Shown here one piece after another: positions 1 through 12,095 of a stretch of 64,000 bases of DNA; positions within the stretch are counted from its first letter, which is position 1; each line of letters opens with the position of its first letter. Both the position numbers and the translations under genes were made by a program. This stretch comes from Pseudomonas sp. R-28-1W-6 (GTDB taxonomy: Bacteria; Pseudomonadota; Gammaproteobacteria; Pseudomonadales; Pseudomonadaceae). The notes beneath the pieces are model-generated. The model saw only the letters and a program-made list of their open reading frames with translations, did not search any database and was not told the DNA's origin. Location of the stretch: assembly GCF_009799925.1 (NCBI RefSeq), contig NZ_WELK01000002.1, positions 620,001 to 684,000 of the forward strand, read 5' to 3'.

Positions 1-524
1 TGCGCCATCGCCTGTTCGCCGGCGGCATGGGCCCGGAACTCAATCGCGAACTGTTCGTGCGCCACGATGCGGTCTGCGTGCTGCCCTACGACCCGCAGCG
101 CGACTGCGTGGTGCTGATCGAGCAGTTCCGCGTCGGCGCCATGGACAAGAACGGTAACCCCTGGCTGCTGGAACTGGTCGCCGGGCTGATCGACAAGGAC
201 GAGGAGCCGGAGCAAGTGGCGCGCCGCGAGGCCGTCGAGGAGGCCGACCTGACCCTCGGTGCGCTGTGGCCGATCACCACCTACTTCCCCTCCCCGGGCG
301 GCTCCGACGAACGCGTGCACCTGTATGTCGGCCGTTGCGACAGCCAGGGCGCCGGTGGCGTGCATGGCCTGGCCGAGGAAGGCGAGGACATCCGCGTGCA
401 TGTCTGGCCACTGGAAGATGCCCTGCAGGCGGTCGGGGACGGGCGCATCAACAACGCCGCAAGCATCATCGCCCTGCAGTGGCTGGCGCTGAACCGCACG
501 CAAGTAAGGGGGCTGTGGTCATGA
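1..524 (+). CDS. nudF: ADP-ribose pyrophosphatase NudF, 5'-truncated by window edge
   Basis: Nudix hydrolase that splits ADP-ribose to AMP and ribose-5-phosphate in the cytoplasm. The reading frame is already open at base 3 and no start is visible. About 174 of the usual ~205 residues are present, so the N-terminus lies outside the window. The Nudix box runs from GLIDKDE (about bases 183-203) to REAVEEADL (about 225-251). The family glycine of the REUxEExGU motif is replaced by Asp (GAC) here, which is unusual. The PSPGGSDE loop typical of ADP-ribose-specific Nudix enzymes follows. The stop overlaps the yqiB start (ATGA), so the two are translationally coupled, as in Pseudomonas nudF-yqiB-cpdA. 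Family assignment is secure; activity with the G-to-D change is unknown. Confidence 0.93.
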   Translation, partial: RHRLFAGGMGPELNRELFVRHDAVCVLPYDPQRDCVVLIEQFRVGAMDKNGNPWLLELVAGLIDKDEEPEQVARREAVEEADLTLGALWPITTYFPSPGGSDERVHLYVGRCDSQGAGGVHGLAEEGEDIRVHVWPLEDALQAVGDGRINNAASIIALQWLALNRTQVRGLWS

Positions 525-967
525 ACCTGCTGCGCGAGCGTTACCGGGTCGACCTGGTCGAACTGCAGGCCGCTTGCGAAGCCAACTATGCCCGCCTGCT
601 GCGCCTGCTGCCGGACATGCGTGACGGCCAGGGCGAACGCCGCGTGGCCCTGAGCCAGGGCGACCTGCTGCTCGGCGTGCTGGTGCTGCAGGTGCTGGAG
701 GCCTGCCCCTACACCACCACCCTGAGCGTCAGCCAGGAACACAGCCTGCCCTGGCTGCCGGTGCCCCGGCTGGAGGTGCGCGTCTACCACGATGCGCGCA
801 TGGCCGAGGTGGTCAGCGCGGAAAATGCCCGGCGCTTTCGCAGCATCTACAGCTACCCGAACGCCGCCATGCACCAGCCGGACGAGAAGACCCAGCTCAA
901 CCTGTTCCTCGGCGAATGGCTCAGCCACTGCCTGGCCTGCGGCCATGAGCTGGCCAGCGTGCGCTGA
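521..967 (+). CDS. yqiB: DUF1249 (YqiB-like) protein
   Basis: A 148-residue soluble protein of the DUF1249/YqiB family. The biochemical function of the family is not established. The protein starts MNLLRERYRVDL and carries the family's central region (YTTTLSV...VPRLEVRVYHDARMAEV) and the C-terminal NLFLGEWLSHCLACGH segment. It has no signal peptide or membrane helix. The ATG overlaps the nudF stop by four bases (ATGA), and cpdA follows 153 bp downstream in the same direction. This is the same order as in enterobacteria and pseudomonads, where yqiB sits between nudF and cpdA. That conserved position suggests a role tied to nucleotide signalling or housekeeping, but this is inference only. Confidence 0.9.
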   Translation: MNLLRERYRVDLVELQAACEANYARLLRLLPDMRDGQGERRVALSQGDLLLGVLVLQVLEACPYTTTLSVSQEHSLPWLPVPRLEVRVYHDARMAEVVSAENARRFRSIYSYPNAAMHQPDEKTQLNLFLGEWLSHCLACGHELASVR

Positions 968-1120
968 TTCGGCTTGCGCGCAATAACCCTACTTTTTCGC
1001 CGGACTTGGCCGCACTAATCCCCGGCAGTACGCGGCAAATGTGACAGGTTCACGTTTAGCGGGTTTACCGAATCCGCTTTCAGCCACCATAATCCTGAGA
1101 ACCCGCTCAGGAGTCGCCCC

Positions 1121-1936
1121 TTGCCGCACCCCGCCGCCCCGACGCATGACCAACCGGTGCTGATCGTTCAGCTGTCCGACAGTCATCTGTTTGCCGAAGA
1201 AGGCGGCAAGCTGCTGGGCATGGATACCTGCGACAGCCTGCAGCGGGTGATCGAGCGGGTGCAGCAGGAACAGCCGCGCATCGACCTGATGCTGGCCAGC
1301 GGCGACCTTTCCCAGGACGGCACGCTCGGCTCCTACCAGCGCTTCCGCCAGCTGACCGACCCGGTGGCCCGGCAGGCGCGCTGGTTCGCCGGCAACCATG
1401 ACGAAGTGCCGGCCATGCGCGAAGCCTGCGCCGGCAGCGACCTGCTCGAACCGATCATCGACCTCGGCAACTGGCGCATCACCCTGCTCGACTCCTCGAT
1501 TCCCGGCGCGGTGCCCGGCTTCCTCGCCGCGGAGCAGCTCGAACTGCTGCAGCGCTCGCTCAGCGAAGCCCCCGAGCGCCACCACCTGGTGTGCTTCCAC
1601 CACCACCCGGTATCCATCGGCTGCAGCTGGATGGAGCCGATCGGCCTGCGCAACCCGGACGAGTTGTTCGCCGTGATCGAGCGCTTCCCCCAGGTCAGGG
1701 CCATGCTCTGGGGGCATGTCCACCAGGAATTCGACCAGCAGCGCGAACAGGTGCGCCTGCTCGCCTCGCCCTCCACCTGCGTGCAGTTCGCCCCCGGCAG
1801 CGAGGAGTTCCAGGTCGACCGCAGCGCCCCCGGCTACCGCTGGCTGCGCCTGCATGCCGACGGCCTGCTGGAAACCGGCGTGTCGCGGGTTACCGGCATC
1901 GATTTCGAAATCGACTACAGCGTCAAAGGCTATTGA
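1121..1936 (+). CDS. cpdA: 3',5'-cyclic-AMP phosphodiesterase CpdA
   Basis: Class III metallophosphoesterase that hydrolyses cAMP to AMP, lowering the Vfr/CRP co-activator pool in pseudomonads. The 271-residue product shows all calcineurin-fold metal motifs in order: DSHLF (residues ~20), GDLSQDG (~60), GNHDE (~92), a HHHP block (~158) and GHVHQEF (~197). The start is a TTG at 1121, eight bases after a GGAG-like stretch (CAGGAGTCGCCCC). No ATG fits the conserved N-terminus, and the first conserved segment VLIVQLSDSHLF begins a few residues in. The 153-bp upstream gap is long enough for its own promoter, though I cannot identify one with confidence. A YqiA-type esterase gene follows 83 bp downstream on the same strand. 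Confidence 0.95.
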   Translation: MPHPAAPTHDQPVLIVQLSDSHLFAEEGGKLLGMDTCDSLQRVIERVQQEQPRIDLMLASGDLSQDGTLGSYQRFRQLTDPVARQARWFAGNHDEVPAMREACAGSDLLEPIIDLGNWRITLLDSSIPGAVPGFLAAEQLELLQRSLSEAPERHHLVCFHHHPVSIGCSWMEPIGLRNPDELFAVIERFPQVRAMLWGHVHQEFDQQREQVRLLASPSTCVQFAPGSEEFQVDRSAPGYRWLRLHADGLLETGVSRVTGIDFEIDYSVKGY

Positions 1937-2019
1937 CCACGGCGCCAGGCGCCTGACCCGGCGGTCGCGCGCCGATCAGCTTGCAGCCTGGGCTGGCGAG
2001 CTAGTAGCCTCCCCTCCCT

Positions 2020-2625
2020 ATGACCAGCATCCTCTATATCCACGGCCTCAACAGCGCGCCGACCTCGACCAAGGCCAGCCAGCTGCTGCGGCTCGCCGAA
2101 CACTGCGGCATCGCCCGGCACCTGCGCGTACCGGCGCTGCACCACCACCCGCGCCAGGCCATCGCCCAGCTGCAGGCGGCCATCGCCGAGCTGGGCCGGC
2201 CGCTGCTGGTGGGCAGCTCGCTGGGCGGCTACTACGCCACCCATCTGGCCGAACAGCACGGCCTGAACGCCCTGCTGATCAACCCGGCGGTGCGCCCGCA
2301 CCGGCTGTTCGACGGTCGCGAGACCCCGCAGACCAACCACTACAGTGGGGAAACCTGGCTGCTGACCCACGACCACGTGCAGGCCCTGGCCGAGCTGGAA
2401 GTGCCGGCGCCGCAGGATGGCCAGCGCTACCGCGTGTGGCTGCAGACGGCCGACGAGACCCTCGACTACCGCCAGGCCGAAGCCTTCTACGCCGGCTGCA
2501 CCCTGGATATCCAGGAGGGCGGCGACCACAGCTACCAGGGCTTTGCCGGCCGCCTGCCGGAAATCCTCGAACTGGCTGGCTTCGACCGCGCAATCTGGCA
2601 AGATTTCGACTTTTCCGCCCTTTGA
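2020..2625 (+). CDS. yqiA: YqiA-family alpha/beta-hydrolase esterase
   Basis: A 201-residue small serine esterase of the YqiA family (UPF0227-like), known in E. coli to act on palmitoyl-CoA and p-nitrophenyl esters. The fold begins ILYIHGLNSAPTSTKA. The nucleophile elbow is GSSLGGYY (Ser at about residue 67), the acid is probably the Asp of QTADETLDY, and the catalytic His is in GGDHSYQGF. All three triad positions are present, so the enzyme should be active. It lies between cpdA and parE, a conserved arrangement in gammaproteobacteria. No signal peptide is visible, so it is cytoplasmic. The physiological substrate is not known. Confidence 0.92.
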   Translation: MTSILYIHGLNSAPTSTKASQLLRLAEHCGIARHLRVPALHHHPRQAIAQLQAAIAELGRPLLVGSSLGGYYATHLAEQHGLNALLINPAVRPHRLFDGRETPQTNHYSGETWLLTHDHVQALAELEVPAPQDGQRYRVWLQTADETLDYRQAEAFYAGCTLDIQEGGDHSYQGFAGRLPEILELAGFDRAIWQDFDFSAL

Positions 2626-2665
2626 GTCCGCCGGGCCGCGTCGCCGCAGCCCGCCAGCACCCTGA

Positions 2666-5564
<2,899 letters not shown>

Positions 5565-5568
<4 letters not shown>

Positions 5569-6095
5569 GCGCCCCCCAGGCCGCCGGCCAGCGCGCCGGC
5601 CGGGTCATGCTGGTACTGGCCTGGGGCGCCGGCCTGCTGCTGGCCACGCACTTCTTCGGCCAGTGGGAAGAGCGCCGCGACAACCCCAACCAGCAGCCGC
5701 AATCGGTGCACGGCGAGGGCTACATCGAAGTGCGCCTGGCCAGCGGCCGCGGCGGCCACTACCTGCTGGGCGGGCAGATCAACGGCGACGCCGTGACCTT
5801 CCTCCTGGATACCGGCGCCAGTGCCGTGGCGGTTCCCGCCGAACTGGCCGCCCGGCTGCGCCTGGAGCCCGGCGCGCCGGTACAGATCCGTACCGCCAAC
5901 GGCACGGTGACCGGCCAGCGCACCCGCTTGGCCACCCTGCAACTGGGCGACATCCGCCTGTACGACGTGGCGGCGCTGATCACCCCCGGCATGGACGGCG
6001 ACGAGGTACTGCTCGGCATGAGCGCCCTCAAGCAACTCGAATTCACCCAGCGCGACGGCACCCTGGTGCTGCGCCAAGCGACTCCCTTGAAATGA
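5565..6095 (+). CDS. Membrane-anchored retropepsin-like aspartyl protease (clan AA, TIGR02281-like)
   Basis: A 176-residue single-domain aspartic protease with one N-terminal transmembrane helix (about residues 13-30), placing the catalytic domain in the periplasm. The catalytic motif is LLDTGAS (Asp82-Thr83-Gly84), followed by the family's [19 protein letters not shown] flap-like region and [15 protein letters not shown] single DTG per chain means it must dimerise like retropepsins. The ATG overlaps the preceding stop (ATGA), so it is the third member of the parE transcription unit, 52 bp before parC. A second, longer retropepsin-like gene is found at 26612-27262. The physiological substrate is unknown. 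Confidence 0.88.
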
Positions 6096-6147
6096 CCTGT
6101 TTCGCAGTGACTATTTTCGTAATGACCCCTTTGCCAATGAGGCACGC

Positions 6148-8409
6148 ATGAGCGATTCCCTCGACCTGAGCCTGGACGGCGTGGAGCGCCGCTCCCTTGC
6201 CGACTTCACCGAGCAGGCTTATCTCAACTACTCCATGTACGTGATCATGGACCGTGCCCTGCCGCATATCGGCGACGGCCTCAAGCCCGTGCAGCGGCGC
6301 ATCGTCTACGCCATGAGCGAGCTGGGCCTGGATGCCGACTCCAAGCACAAGAAGTCGGCGCGTACCGTCGGTGACGTGCTCGGCAAGTTCCACCCGCACG
6401 GCGACAGCGCCTGCTACGAGGCCATGGTGCTGATGGCTCAGCCGTTCAGCTACCGCTACACCCTGGTCGACGGCCAGGGCAACTGGGGTGCGCCGGACGA
6501 TCCCAAGTCCTTCGCCGCCATGCGTTACACCGAGGCGCGCCTGTCGCGTTACTCGGAGGTGCTGCTGTCCGAACTGGGCCAGGGTACCGTGGACTGGGTG
6601 CCGAACTTCGACGGCACCCTCGACGAGCCGGCGACCCTGCCGGCACGCCTGCCCAACCTCTTGTTGAATGGCACCACCGGCATCGCCGTGGGCATGGCCA
6701 CCGACGTGCCGCCGCACAACCTGCGCGAAGTCGCCAGCGCCTGCGTACGCCTGCTCGATGAGCCGAATGCCACGGTCGAACAGCTGTGCGAACACATCCT
6801 CGGCCCAGACTTCCCCACCGAGGCGGAAGTCATAACCCCGCGCAGCGACCTGCTGAAGATCTACGAAACCGGCCGTGGCTCGGTGCGCATGCGCGCCGTG
6901 TACCGCGTCGAGGACGGCGACATCGTGGTCACCGCCCTGCCGCACCAGGTCTCCGGGGCCAAGGTGCTGGAGCAGATCGCCGCGCAGATGCAGGCCAAGA
7001 AGCTGCCGATGGTCGCCGACCTGCGCGACGAGTCGGACCACGAACACCCATGCCGCATCGTCATCATCCCGCGCTCCAACCGCGTGGACGCCGACGAGCT
7101 GATGCAGCACCTGTTCGCCACCACCGAGCTGGAGTCCAGCTACCGGGTCAACACCAACGTCATCGGCCTCGATGGCAAGCCGTCGGTCAAGGACCTGCGC
7201 ACCCTGCTGACCGAATGGCTGGTGTACCGCGTCGGCACCGTGCGCCGCCGCCTGCAGTTCCGCCTGGACAAGGTCGAGAAGCGCCTGCACCTGTTGGAAG
7301 GTTTGCTCACCGCGTTCCTCAACCTGGATGAAGTGATCCACATCATCCGCACCGAGGATCAGCCCAAGCCGGTGCTGATGGAGCGCTTCGGTCTGACCGA
7401 GATCCAGGCCGACTACATCCTCGACACCCGCCTGCGTCAGCTGGCGCGCCTGGAAGAGATGAAGATCCGTGGCGAGCAGGACGAGCTGGCCAAAGAGCGC
7501 GCCAAGCTGCTGGCCCTGCTCGGCAGCGAAACCAAGCTGAAGAAACTGGTGCGCCAGGAAATCCTCGACGACGCCGAGAAATACGGCGACGACCGTCGCT
7601 CGCCGATCGTCGCCCGCGCCGAAGCCAAGGCGCTGAGCGAAACCGAGCTGCTGCCGACCGAGCCGGTCACCGTGGTGCTCTCGGAAAAAGGCTGGGTGCG
7701 CTGCGCCAAGGGCCACGACATCGACGCCACCGGCCTGTCGTACAAGGCCGGCGATGGTTTCAAGACCGCCGCGCCGGGGCGCTCCAACCAGTTCGCCGTG
7801 TTTATCGACAACACCGGGCGCAGCTACTCGCTGCCGGCGCACTCGCTGCCCTCCGCGCGTGGCCAGGGCGAACCGCTAACCGGCCGCCTGCAACCGCCGC
7901 CGGGGGCGACCTTCGAGTGCGTGCTGCTGCCGGATGACAACGCCCTCTACGTGATCGCCTCGGACGCCGGCTACGGCTTCGTGGTCAAAGGTGAAGACCT
8001 GCAGGCCAAGAACAAAGCCGGCAAGACCCTGCTGACCCTGCCCACCGGCGCCCTGGTGGTGCCGCCCAAGCCGCTGGCCAACCGCGAGGAAGACTGGCTG
8101 GCGGCCGTCACGACCGAGGGACGCCTGCTGCTGTTCAAGGTCGCCGACCTGCCGCAACTGGGCAAAGGCAAGGGCAACAAGATCATCGGCATCCCCGGTG
8201 AACGCGTGGCCAGCCGCGAGGAATACCTCACCGACCTGGCCGTGCTGCCCAGCGGCGCCACCCTGGTATTGCAGGCCGGCAAGCGTACCCTGTCGCTCAA
8301 GCCGGACGATCTGGAGCACTACAAGGGCGAACGCGGCCGGCGCGGCAACAAGCTGCCGCGCGGCTTCCAGCGGGTCGACGCGCTGCTGGTCGAGGTGCCG
8401 AACGGCTAA
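6148..8409 (+). CDS. parC: DNA topoisomerase IV subunit A
   Basis: DNA breakage-reunion subunit of topoisomerase IV. The 753-residue length fits ParC of Pseudomonas. The N-terminal winged-helix region contains the quinolone-resistance-determining stretch [10 protein letters not shown], with wild-type Ser87 and Glu91. The active-site tyrosine is Tyr127 in [16 protein letters not shown] coiled-coil tower follows (about residues 350-490), then a C-terminal beta-pinwheel that lacks a clear GyrA box (QRRGGKG), which supports ParC over GyrA. It is separated from the aspartyl protease gene by 52 bp. The 3' gap holds a decayed MITE end and a palindromic repeat before the MCE operon. Confidence 0.98.
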   Translation: MSDSLDLSLDGVERRSLADFTEQAYLNYSMYVIMDRALPHIGDGLKPVQRRIVYAMSELGLDADSKHKKSARTVGDVLGKFHPHGDSACYEAMVLMAQPFSYRYTLVDGQGNWGAPDDPKSFAAMRYTEARLSRYSEVLLSELGQGTVDWVPNFDGTLDEPATLPARLPNLLLNGTTGIAVGMATDVPPHNLREVASACVRLLDEPNATVEQLCEHILGPDFPTEAEVITPRSDLLKIYETGRGSVRMRAVYRVEDGDIVVTALPHQVSGAKVLEQIAAQMQAKKLPMVADLRDESDHEHPCRIVIIPRSNRVDADELMQHLFATTELESSYRVNTNVIGLDGKPSVKDLRTLLTEWLVYRVGTVRRRLQFRLDKVEKRLHLLEGLLTAFLNLDEVIHIIRTEDQPKPVLMERFGLTEIQADYILDTRLRQLARLEEMKIRGEQDELAKERAKLLALLGSETKLKKLVRQEILDDAEKYGDDRRSPIVARAEAKALSETELLPTEPVTVVLSEKGWVRCAKGHDIDATGLSYKAGDGFKTAAPGRSNQFAVFIDNTGRSYSLPAHSLPSARGQGEPLTGRLQPPPGATFECVLLPDDNALYVIASDAGYGFVVKGEDLQAKNKAGKTLLTLPTGALVVPPKPLANREEDWLAAVTTEGRLLLFKVADLPQLGKGKGNKIIGIPGERVASREEYLTDLAVLPSGATLVLQAGKRTLSLKPDDLEHYKGERGRRGNKLPRGFQRVDALLVEVPNG

Positions 8410-8430
8410 GAAGCTGTTTACGATCTCCGC
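8410..8430. repeat. Possible relic end of the MITE-like element
   Basis: Just after the parC stop the sequence reads AGAAGCTGTTTACGATCTCC. This resembles the left terminal repeat of the 142-bp element at 14052, with eleven identical bases GTTTACGATCT. No matching right end is visible nearby, so this is at most a decayed remnant. Chance similarity cannot be excluded. Confidence 0.35.
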
Positions 8431-8461
8431 CAAACGCTGCAACCTCGGGCCTCTGTTCTGC

Positions 8462-8524
8462 GTAGGGTGCGCCATGCGCACCGGAGGCCCGTACGGGGTA
8501 TGCGGTGCGCACGGCGCACCCTAC
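8462..8524. repeat. Palindromic intergenic repeat, family 1, copy A
   Basis: Two 21-base arms with one mismatch flank a 21-base centre. The left arm starts GTAGGGTGCGCCATGCGCAC and the right arm is its inverted partner ending GCGCACCCTAC. The arms are identical to those of copy B at 16961. Transcribed, it would fold into a strong hairpin between parC and the MCE operon. A longer in-frame start for the permease gene would fall inside this repeat, which argues for the ATG at 8554. Confidence 0.85.
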
Positions 8525-8553
8525 GAATTGTGCACCGGCTCCAGGAGGAAGAC

Positions 8554-9678
8554 ATGGACGCCACCACAGCCGAGCTACGCTGGCAGGAGGACCCGCAGGG
8601 CCGCACGCACTTGTGCGTCAGCGGCCAGTGGACCCTCGACCAGCGCAAGCCGGACCTGCCGGCGGTGCTCGATGCCTATTCGGCCATAGGCGCCGAGCTG
8701 CCGGTGCGGGTCGCCGTCAGCGCCTGGGACAGCAGCCTGCTGGCCCTGCTGCGGCGGCTGCAGCGCCTGGCCGAGGAGCGTCAGCTGACGCTGCACTGGC
8801 TGGAACTGCCGGAAGACGTGGAGCGCCTGCTGCAGATGGGCAGCGCCCACCCGATCCAGGCCACCGCCAAGGCCGGTGCCAGCGGCAACCCCCTGACCCG
8901 CCTGGGCCAGGGCTTTCTCGGCCAACTGGCGACCCTGGCCAACAGCTGCACCTTCCTCGGCGAAATCTGCCTGGCCCTGCTGCGCCTGCTGCAGGGCCGC
9001 TCGCGCCTGCGCGCCGGCGACTTCTGGCTGGCCCTGCAGGCCTGCGGCCCCGGCGCCCTGCCGATAGTCGCGTTGATCGCCAGCCTGGTCGGGCTGATCC
9101 TCGCCTTCGTCGGCGCGGCCCAGCTGGAAGCCTTCGGCGCCCAGCTGTACATCGCCAACATGGTGGCCATCGGCATGACCCGCGAAATGGGCGCGCTGAT
9201 GACCGCGGTGATCATGGCCGGGCGCACCGGCGCGGCCTACGCCGCCGAGCTGGGCAGCATGCAGGCCAACGAGGAGATCGACGCGCTGAAGACCTTCGGC
9301 TTCCCGCCGCTGGACTTCCTGGTGCTGCCGCGCCTGCTGGCGCTGCTGGTGGCCATGCCGCTGCTCTGCGTGTTCGCCGATGCCCTCGGCATCCTCGGCG
9401 GCTTTGTCATCGGCGCCGGGCTGTTCGACATCTCCGCCACCCAGTACCTCAACCAGAGCCTGGAGATGCTCAGCCTCACCGACTTCCTGCTCGGCATCTT
9501 CAAGAGCCTGGTGTTCGCCATGCTGATCGGCCTGATCGGCTGCCACTATGGCCTGGCCAGCGGCCGCAACGCCCAGGCCGTGGGCCAGGCCACCACCCGC
9601 GCGGTGGTCAGCATCATCGTCGCCCTGGTGGTCAGCGATGCGCTGATCACCCTGATCTGCACGCAGCTGGGGATCTGA
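8554..9678 (+). CDS. MlaE-family lipid ABC transporter permease with N-terminal STAS-like domain
   Basis: A 374-residue inner-membrane permease of the MlaE/YrbE family, which moves phospholipids between membranes with MCE proteins. Residues 1-105 are a soluble STAS-like domain (ELRWQEDPQGRTHLCVSGQW...). The rest is the MlaE core with about five helices and the family segments ALPIVALIASLVGLILAFVGA, MTREMGALMTAVIMAGRTGAAYAAELG and EIDALKTFG. The start at 8554 is chosen because AGGAGGA lies five bases upstream, while earlier in-frame codons fall in a palindromic repeat. The ATPase gene starts one base after the stop. This is distinct from the canonical mlaFEDCB operon and resembles the second, STAS-fused MCE system of pseudomonads. 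Confidence 0.92.
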   Translation: MDATTAELRWQEDPQGRTHLCVSGQWTLDQRKPDLPAVLDAYSAIGAELPVRVAVSAWDSSLLALLRRLQRLAEERQLTLHWLELPEDVERLLQMGSAHPIQATAKAGASGNPLTRLGQGFLGQLATLANSCTFLGEICLALLRLLQGRSRLRAGDFWLALQACGPGALPIVALIASLVGLILAFVGAAQLEAFGAQLYIANMVAIGMTREMGALMTAVIMAGRTGAAYAAELGSMQANEEIDALKTFGFPPLDFLVLPRLLALLVAMPLLCVFADALGILGGFVIGAGLFDISATQYLNQSLEMLSLTDFLLGIFKSLVFAMLIGLIGCHYGLASGRNAQAVGQATTRAVVSIIVALVVSDALITLICTQLGI

Positions 9679-9679
9679 A

Positions 9680-10450
9680 ATGAGCGAACCCGTGCTGATC
9701 GTGGAACACCTGGATGCCGGCTATGGCACGCGGGTGATCCAGCACGACCTGAATTTCAGCATCCAGCGCGGCGAAGTGTTCGTCATCATGGGCGGCAGCG
9801 GCTGCGGCAAGAGCACCCTGCTGCGCCACCTGATCGGCCTGCAGGCGCCGCTGGGCGGGCGCGTGCTGTTCCACGGCGAGGACTTCTGGGCGCAGGACGA
9901 GCAGCGCCGTGCCGAGCTGCTGCAGCACTTCGGCGTGCTCTACCAGAACAGCGCGCTGTGGGGCTCGATGACCCTGCGCGAGAACATCTGCCTGCCGCTG
10001 GAAACCTACCGGCCCAACCTCGGCCGTGCCGAGCTGGACGAGCTGGCCGCGCTCAAGCTCAGCCTGGTCGGCCTCGGCGGCTGCGACGAGCTGTACCCGG
10101 CCGAGCTGTCCGGCGGCATGCGCAAGCGCGCGGCGCTGGCCCGCGCCCTGGCCCTCGACCCGCAGGTCTTGTTCTTCGACGAACCCTCGGCCGGCCTCGA
10201 CCCGATCAGCTCCAAGGCCCTCGATGAACTGATCCTGCAGCTGCGCGACAGCCTCGGCTCCAGTATCGTGCTGGTCACCCACGAGCTGCCGAGCATCTTC
10301 GCGGTGGCCGACACCTGCCTGTTCCTCGACGGCCAGGCCGGCACCCAGATCGCCCTCGGCGCCCCGAGCGACCTGCTGGCCAACGGCCCGCAGGCGGTAC
10401 AGCGCTTCCTCGGACGCAACGGCACATTCCTCAAGGCGGAGGACGCATGA
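9680..10450 (+). CDS. MlaF-like ABC transporter ATPase of the MCE system
   Basis: A 256-residue cytoplasmic ATPase that should energise the permease at 8554. The Walker A motif GGSGCGKST covers residues 38-46, followed by a Q-loop in VLYQNSALWGSMT, signature LSGGMRKRAALARAL, Walker B VLFFDEPSAGLDPI and the H-loop VLVTHEL. The LSGGM signature is typical of the MlaF class rather than drug exporters. The gene begins one base after the permease stop and overlaps the MCE gene by four bases (ATGA), so the three are one operon. The substrate is expected to be phospholipid, by family knowledge. Confidence 0.94.
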   Translation: MSEPVLIVEHLDAGYGTRVIQHDLNFSIQRGEVFVIMGGSGCGKSTLLRHLIGLQAPLGGRVLFHGEDFWAQDEQRRAELLQHFGVLYQNSALWGSMTLRENICLPLETYRPNLGRAELDELAALKLSLVGLGGCDELYPAELSGGMRKRAALARALALDPQVLFFDEPSAGLDPISSKALDELILQLRDSLGSSIVLVTHELPSIFAVADTCLFLDGQAGTQIALGAPSDLLANGPQAVQRFLGRNGTFLKAEDA

Positions 10451-11397
10451 GCGAAACACGCAAACCCTTCCTGATCGGCAGCTTCCTGCTCGGCGGCCTG
10501 GTCCTGCTGGTGGCCGGCGCCCTGCTGCTGTCGCGGGAAAGCTGGTTCAGCAAGCCCACCGAGTACGTGGTGTACTTCACCGGCGCCCTCGACGGCCTGG
10601 ATGTCGGCGCCGACGTCACCTACCGCGGGGTGAAGATCGGCAGCGTGCGCGAGATCCGCCTGTCCTACGACAGCCAGATCAAGGACGTGGTGATGCCGGT
10701 GATCCTTCGCGTCGACCCGCAGAAGGCCGCCAGCCAGCGCAGCTTCGACCGGGTGGTCAAGCAGCTGATCAAGCGCGGCCTGCGCGCCCAGCTGCAGACT
10801 CCCAGCCTGCTGACCGGCAAGGCCATCGTCGCGCTGGACATGTTCCCCGACCAGGCCGGCTACGTGTTCAGCCCCAGCGAAGTCGACCTGCCGAGCATCC
10901 CCAGCGTGCCCTCGCGCATCGACCAGGCCGCCAATGTGCTGCAGGAACTGGCCAGCAGCCTGCGCGAAGTGCCGCTGCGCGAGCTGATCGAGTCGGCCAA
11001 CCGCACCCTGCAGGCGATCGAGAAGCTGAGCAGTTCCGACGACCTGCACCAGGGCCTGGACAGCCTGGCCGCCACCCTGGCCAATCTCGACCGCCTGAGC
11101 CGGCGCCTGGAGCAGCAGCTGCCCGGCCTGCTCGACTCGGCGCAGCGCAGCAGCGGCGAACTCAATGCCACCCTGGTGGAGATCCGCCAGGCCGCCGCCA
11201 GCACCCGGCAGACCCTGGAACAGGCCAACGGCCTGCTGGTCGACGGCCGGCACAGCATCGGCCCGCAATCGACCCTGCAATACGAGCTGGGCAACACCCT
11301 GCAGCAGCTCAGCCGCGCCAGCAAGGCCCTGCAACGCACCGCCGAGACACTGGAACAGCAACCGCAATCGCTGATCTTCGGGAAGCCCCAGCCATGA
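10447..11397 (+). CDS. MCE/MlaD-domain periplasmic lipid-binding protein
   Basis: A 316-residue protein anchored by one N-terminal helix (about residues 8-30) with a single MCE domain around residues 38-120. The MCE hallmark FTGALDGLDVGADVTYRGVKIGSV is clear in the sequence. The C-terminal half is a long helical, coiled-coil-like stretch rich in Leu, Gln and Ala (about residues 150-310). This suggests it forms a hexamer with a helical tube or barrel, as in PqiB- or LetB-like proteins but with only one MCE ring. It overlaps the ATPase gene and the first lipoprotein gene by four bases each, so all are co-translated. It would shuttle lipids across the periplasm. Confidence 0.92.
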   Translation: MSETRKPFLIGSFLLGGLVLLVAGALLLSRESWFSKPTEYVVYFTGALDGLDVGADVTYRGVKIGSVREIRLSYDSQIKDVVMPVILRVDPQKAASQRSFDRVVKQLIKRGLRAQLQTPSLLTGKAIVALDMFPDQAGYVFSPSEVDLPSIPSVPSRIDQAANVLQELASSLREVPLRELIESANRTLQAIEKLSSSDDLHQGLDSLAATLANLDRLSRRLEQQLPGLLDSAQRSSGELNATLVEIRQAAASTRQTLEQANGLLVDGRHSIGPQSTLQYELGNTLQQLSRASKALQRTAETLEQQPQSLIFGKPQP

Positions 11398-11984
11398 GCC
11401 AACGCCTGCTGCCTTTCGCCTTCCTGCTGCTCGCGGCCTGCAGCAGCGCGCCGCCCCAGCAGTTCTACCAGCTCGCCAACGGCACGCCGCCCAGCGTGCA
11501 GGATGCCGACGGCCCGGCCGTGCTGCTCGGCCCGCTGCAACTGGCCGACTACCTGCAGCGGGAAAACCTGATGCAGCGCCACAGCGCCCAGCGCCTCGAC
11601 GTCAGCAGCGAGGGCCGCTGGGCCGGCAGCCTGCAGGACGACATCGGCCAGCTGCTGCTCGCCACCCTGGCCGGCGACCTGCACAGCAGCCGCCTGGCGC
11701 TCTATCCGGACCGCATCGGTTTCCCGGCCCAGGCGCAGGTCATCCTGCATATCAGCCGCCTCGACTCCGGACCGCAGCAGCCGGCGGTGCTGGAAGCCCG
11801 CTGGCGCCTGCTGGACGCCCGGGGCGAGCAGCGCGCCAGCGACCTGCTGCACCTGCAGCAGGCCCACGACGGCAGCCTGGAGGCCCAGGTGGCGGCCCAG
11901 AGCCAGCTGGTCGAACGCCTCGGCCGGCAGCTGGCCGCCGCCATCCGCGCACTGCCGCCGACGCCCGCCGCAGGGCTCCGCTGA
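11394..11984 (+). CDS. MCE-system auxiliary lipoprotein (PqiC/DUF330-like), copy 1
   Basis: A 196-residue lipoprotein of the ABC-type transport auxiliary family, like PqiC. The lipobox is LAAC with the lipidated Cys16. The mature domain contains VLLGPLQLADYLQREN, GRWAGSLQDDIGQLLL and [20 protein letters not shown], which are the family blocks. It is the fourth gene of the operon (ATGA overlap with the MCE gene). It probably sits on the outer-membrane side of the MCE tunnel. A closely similar paralogue follows at 12096, sharing most of the ISRLDSGP and AHDGS blocks, which indicates tandem duplication. Confidence 0.88.
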   Translation: MSQRLLPFAFLLLAACSSAPPQQFYQLANGTPPSVQDADGPAVLLGPLQLADYLQRENLMQRHSAQRLDVSSEGRWAGSLQDDIGQLLLATLAGDLHSSRLALYPDRIGFPAQAQVILHISRLDSGPQQPAVLEARWRLLDARGEQRASDLLHLQQAHDGSLEAQVAAQSQLVERLGRQLAAAIRALPPTPAAGLR

Positions 11985-12095
11985 GCAGGGCAGGCTGGAG
12001 TCCGGCGGCGCTTTGACGGATGATACGCGGCCGCAGGCCAACCCCTGCCCGTTCGCGTATGACTGCCGGCCGCCACCCGCGGCCCCCAGGGTGAA

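Noticed and set aside
8467..8553. Upstream extension of the MlaE-like permease from a start at 8467
   Set aside because: This region is a palindromic repeat shared with unrelated loci, and a good AGGAGGA site is present just before the ATG at 8554.
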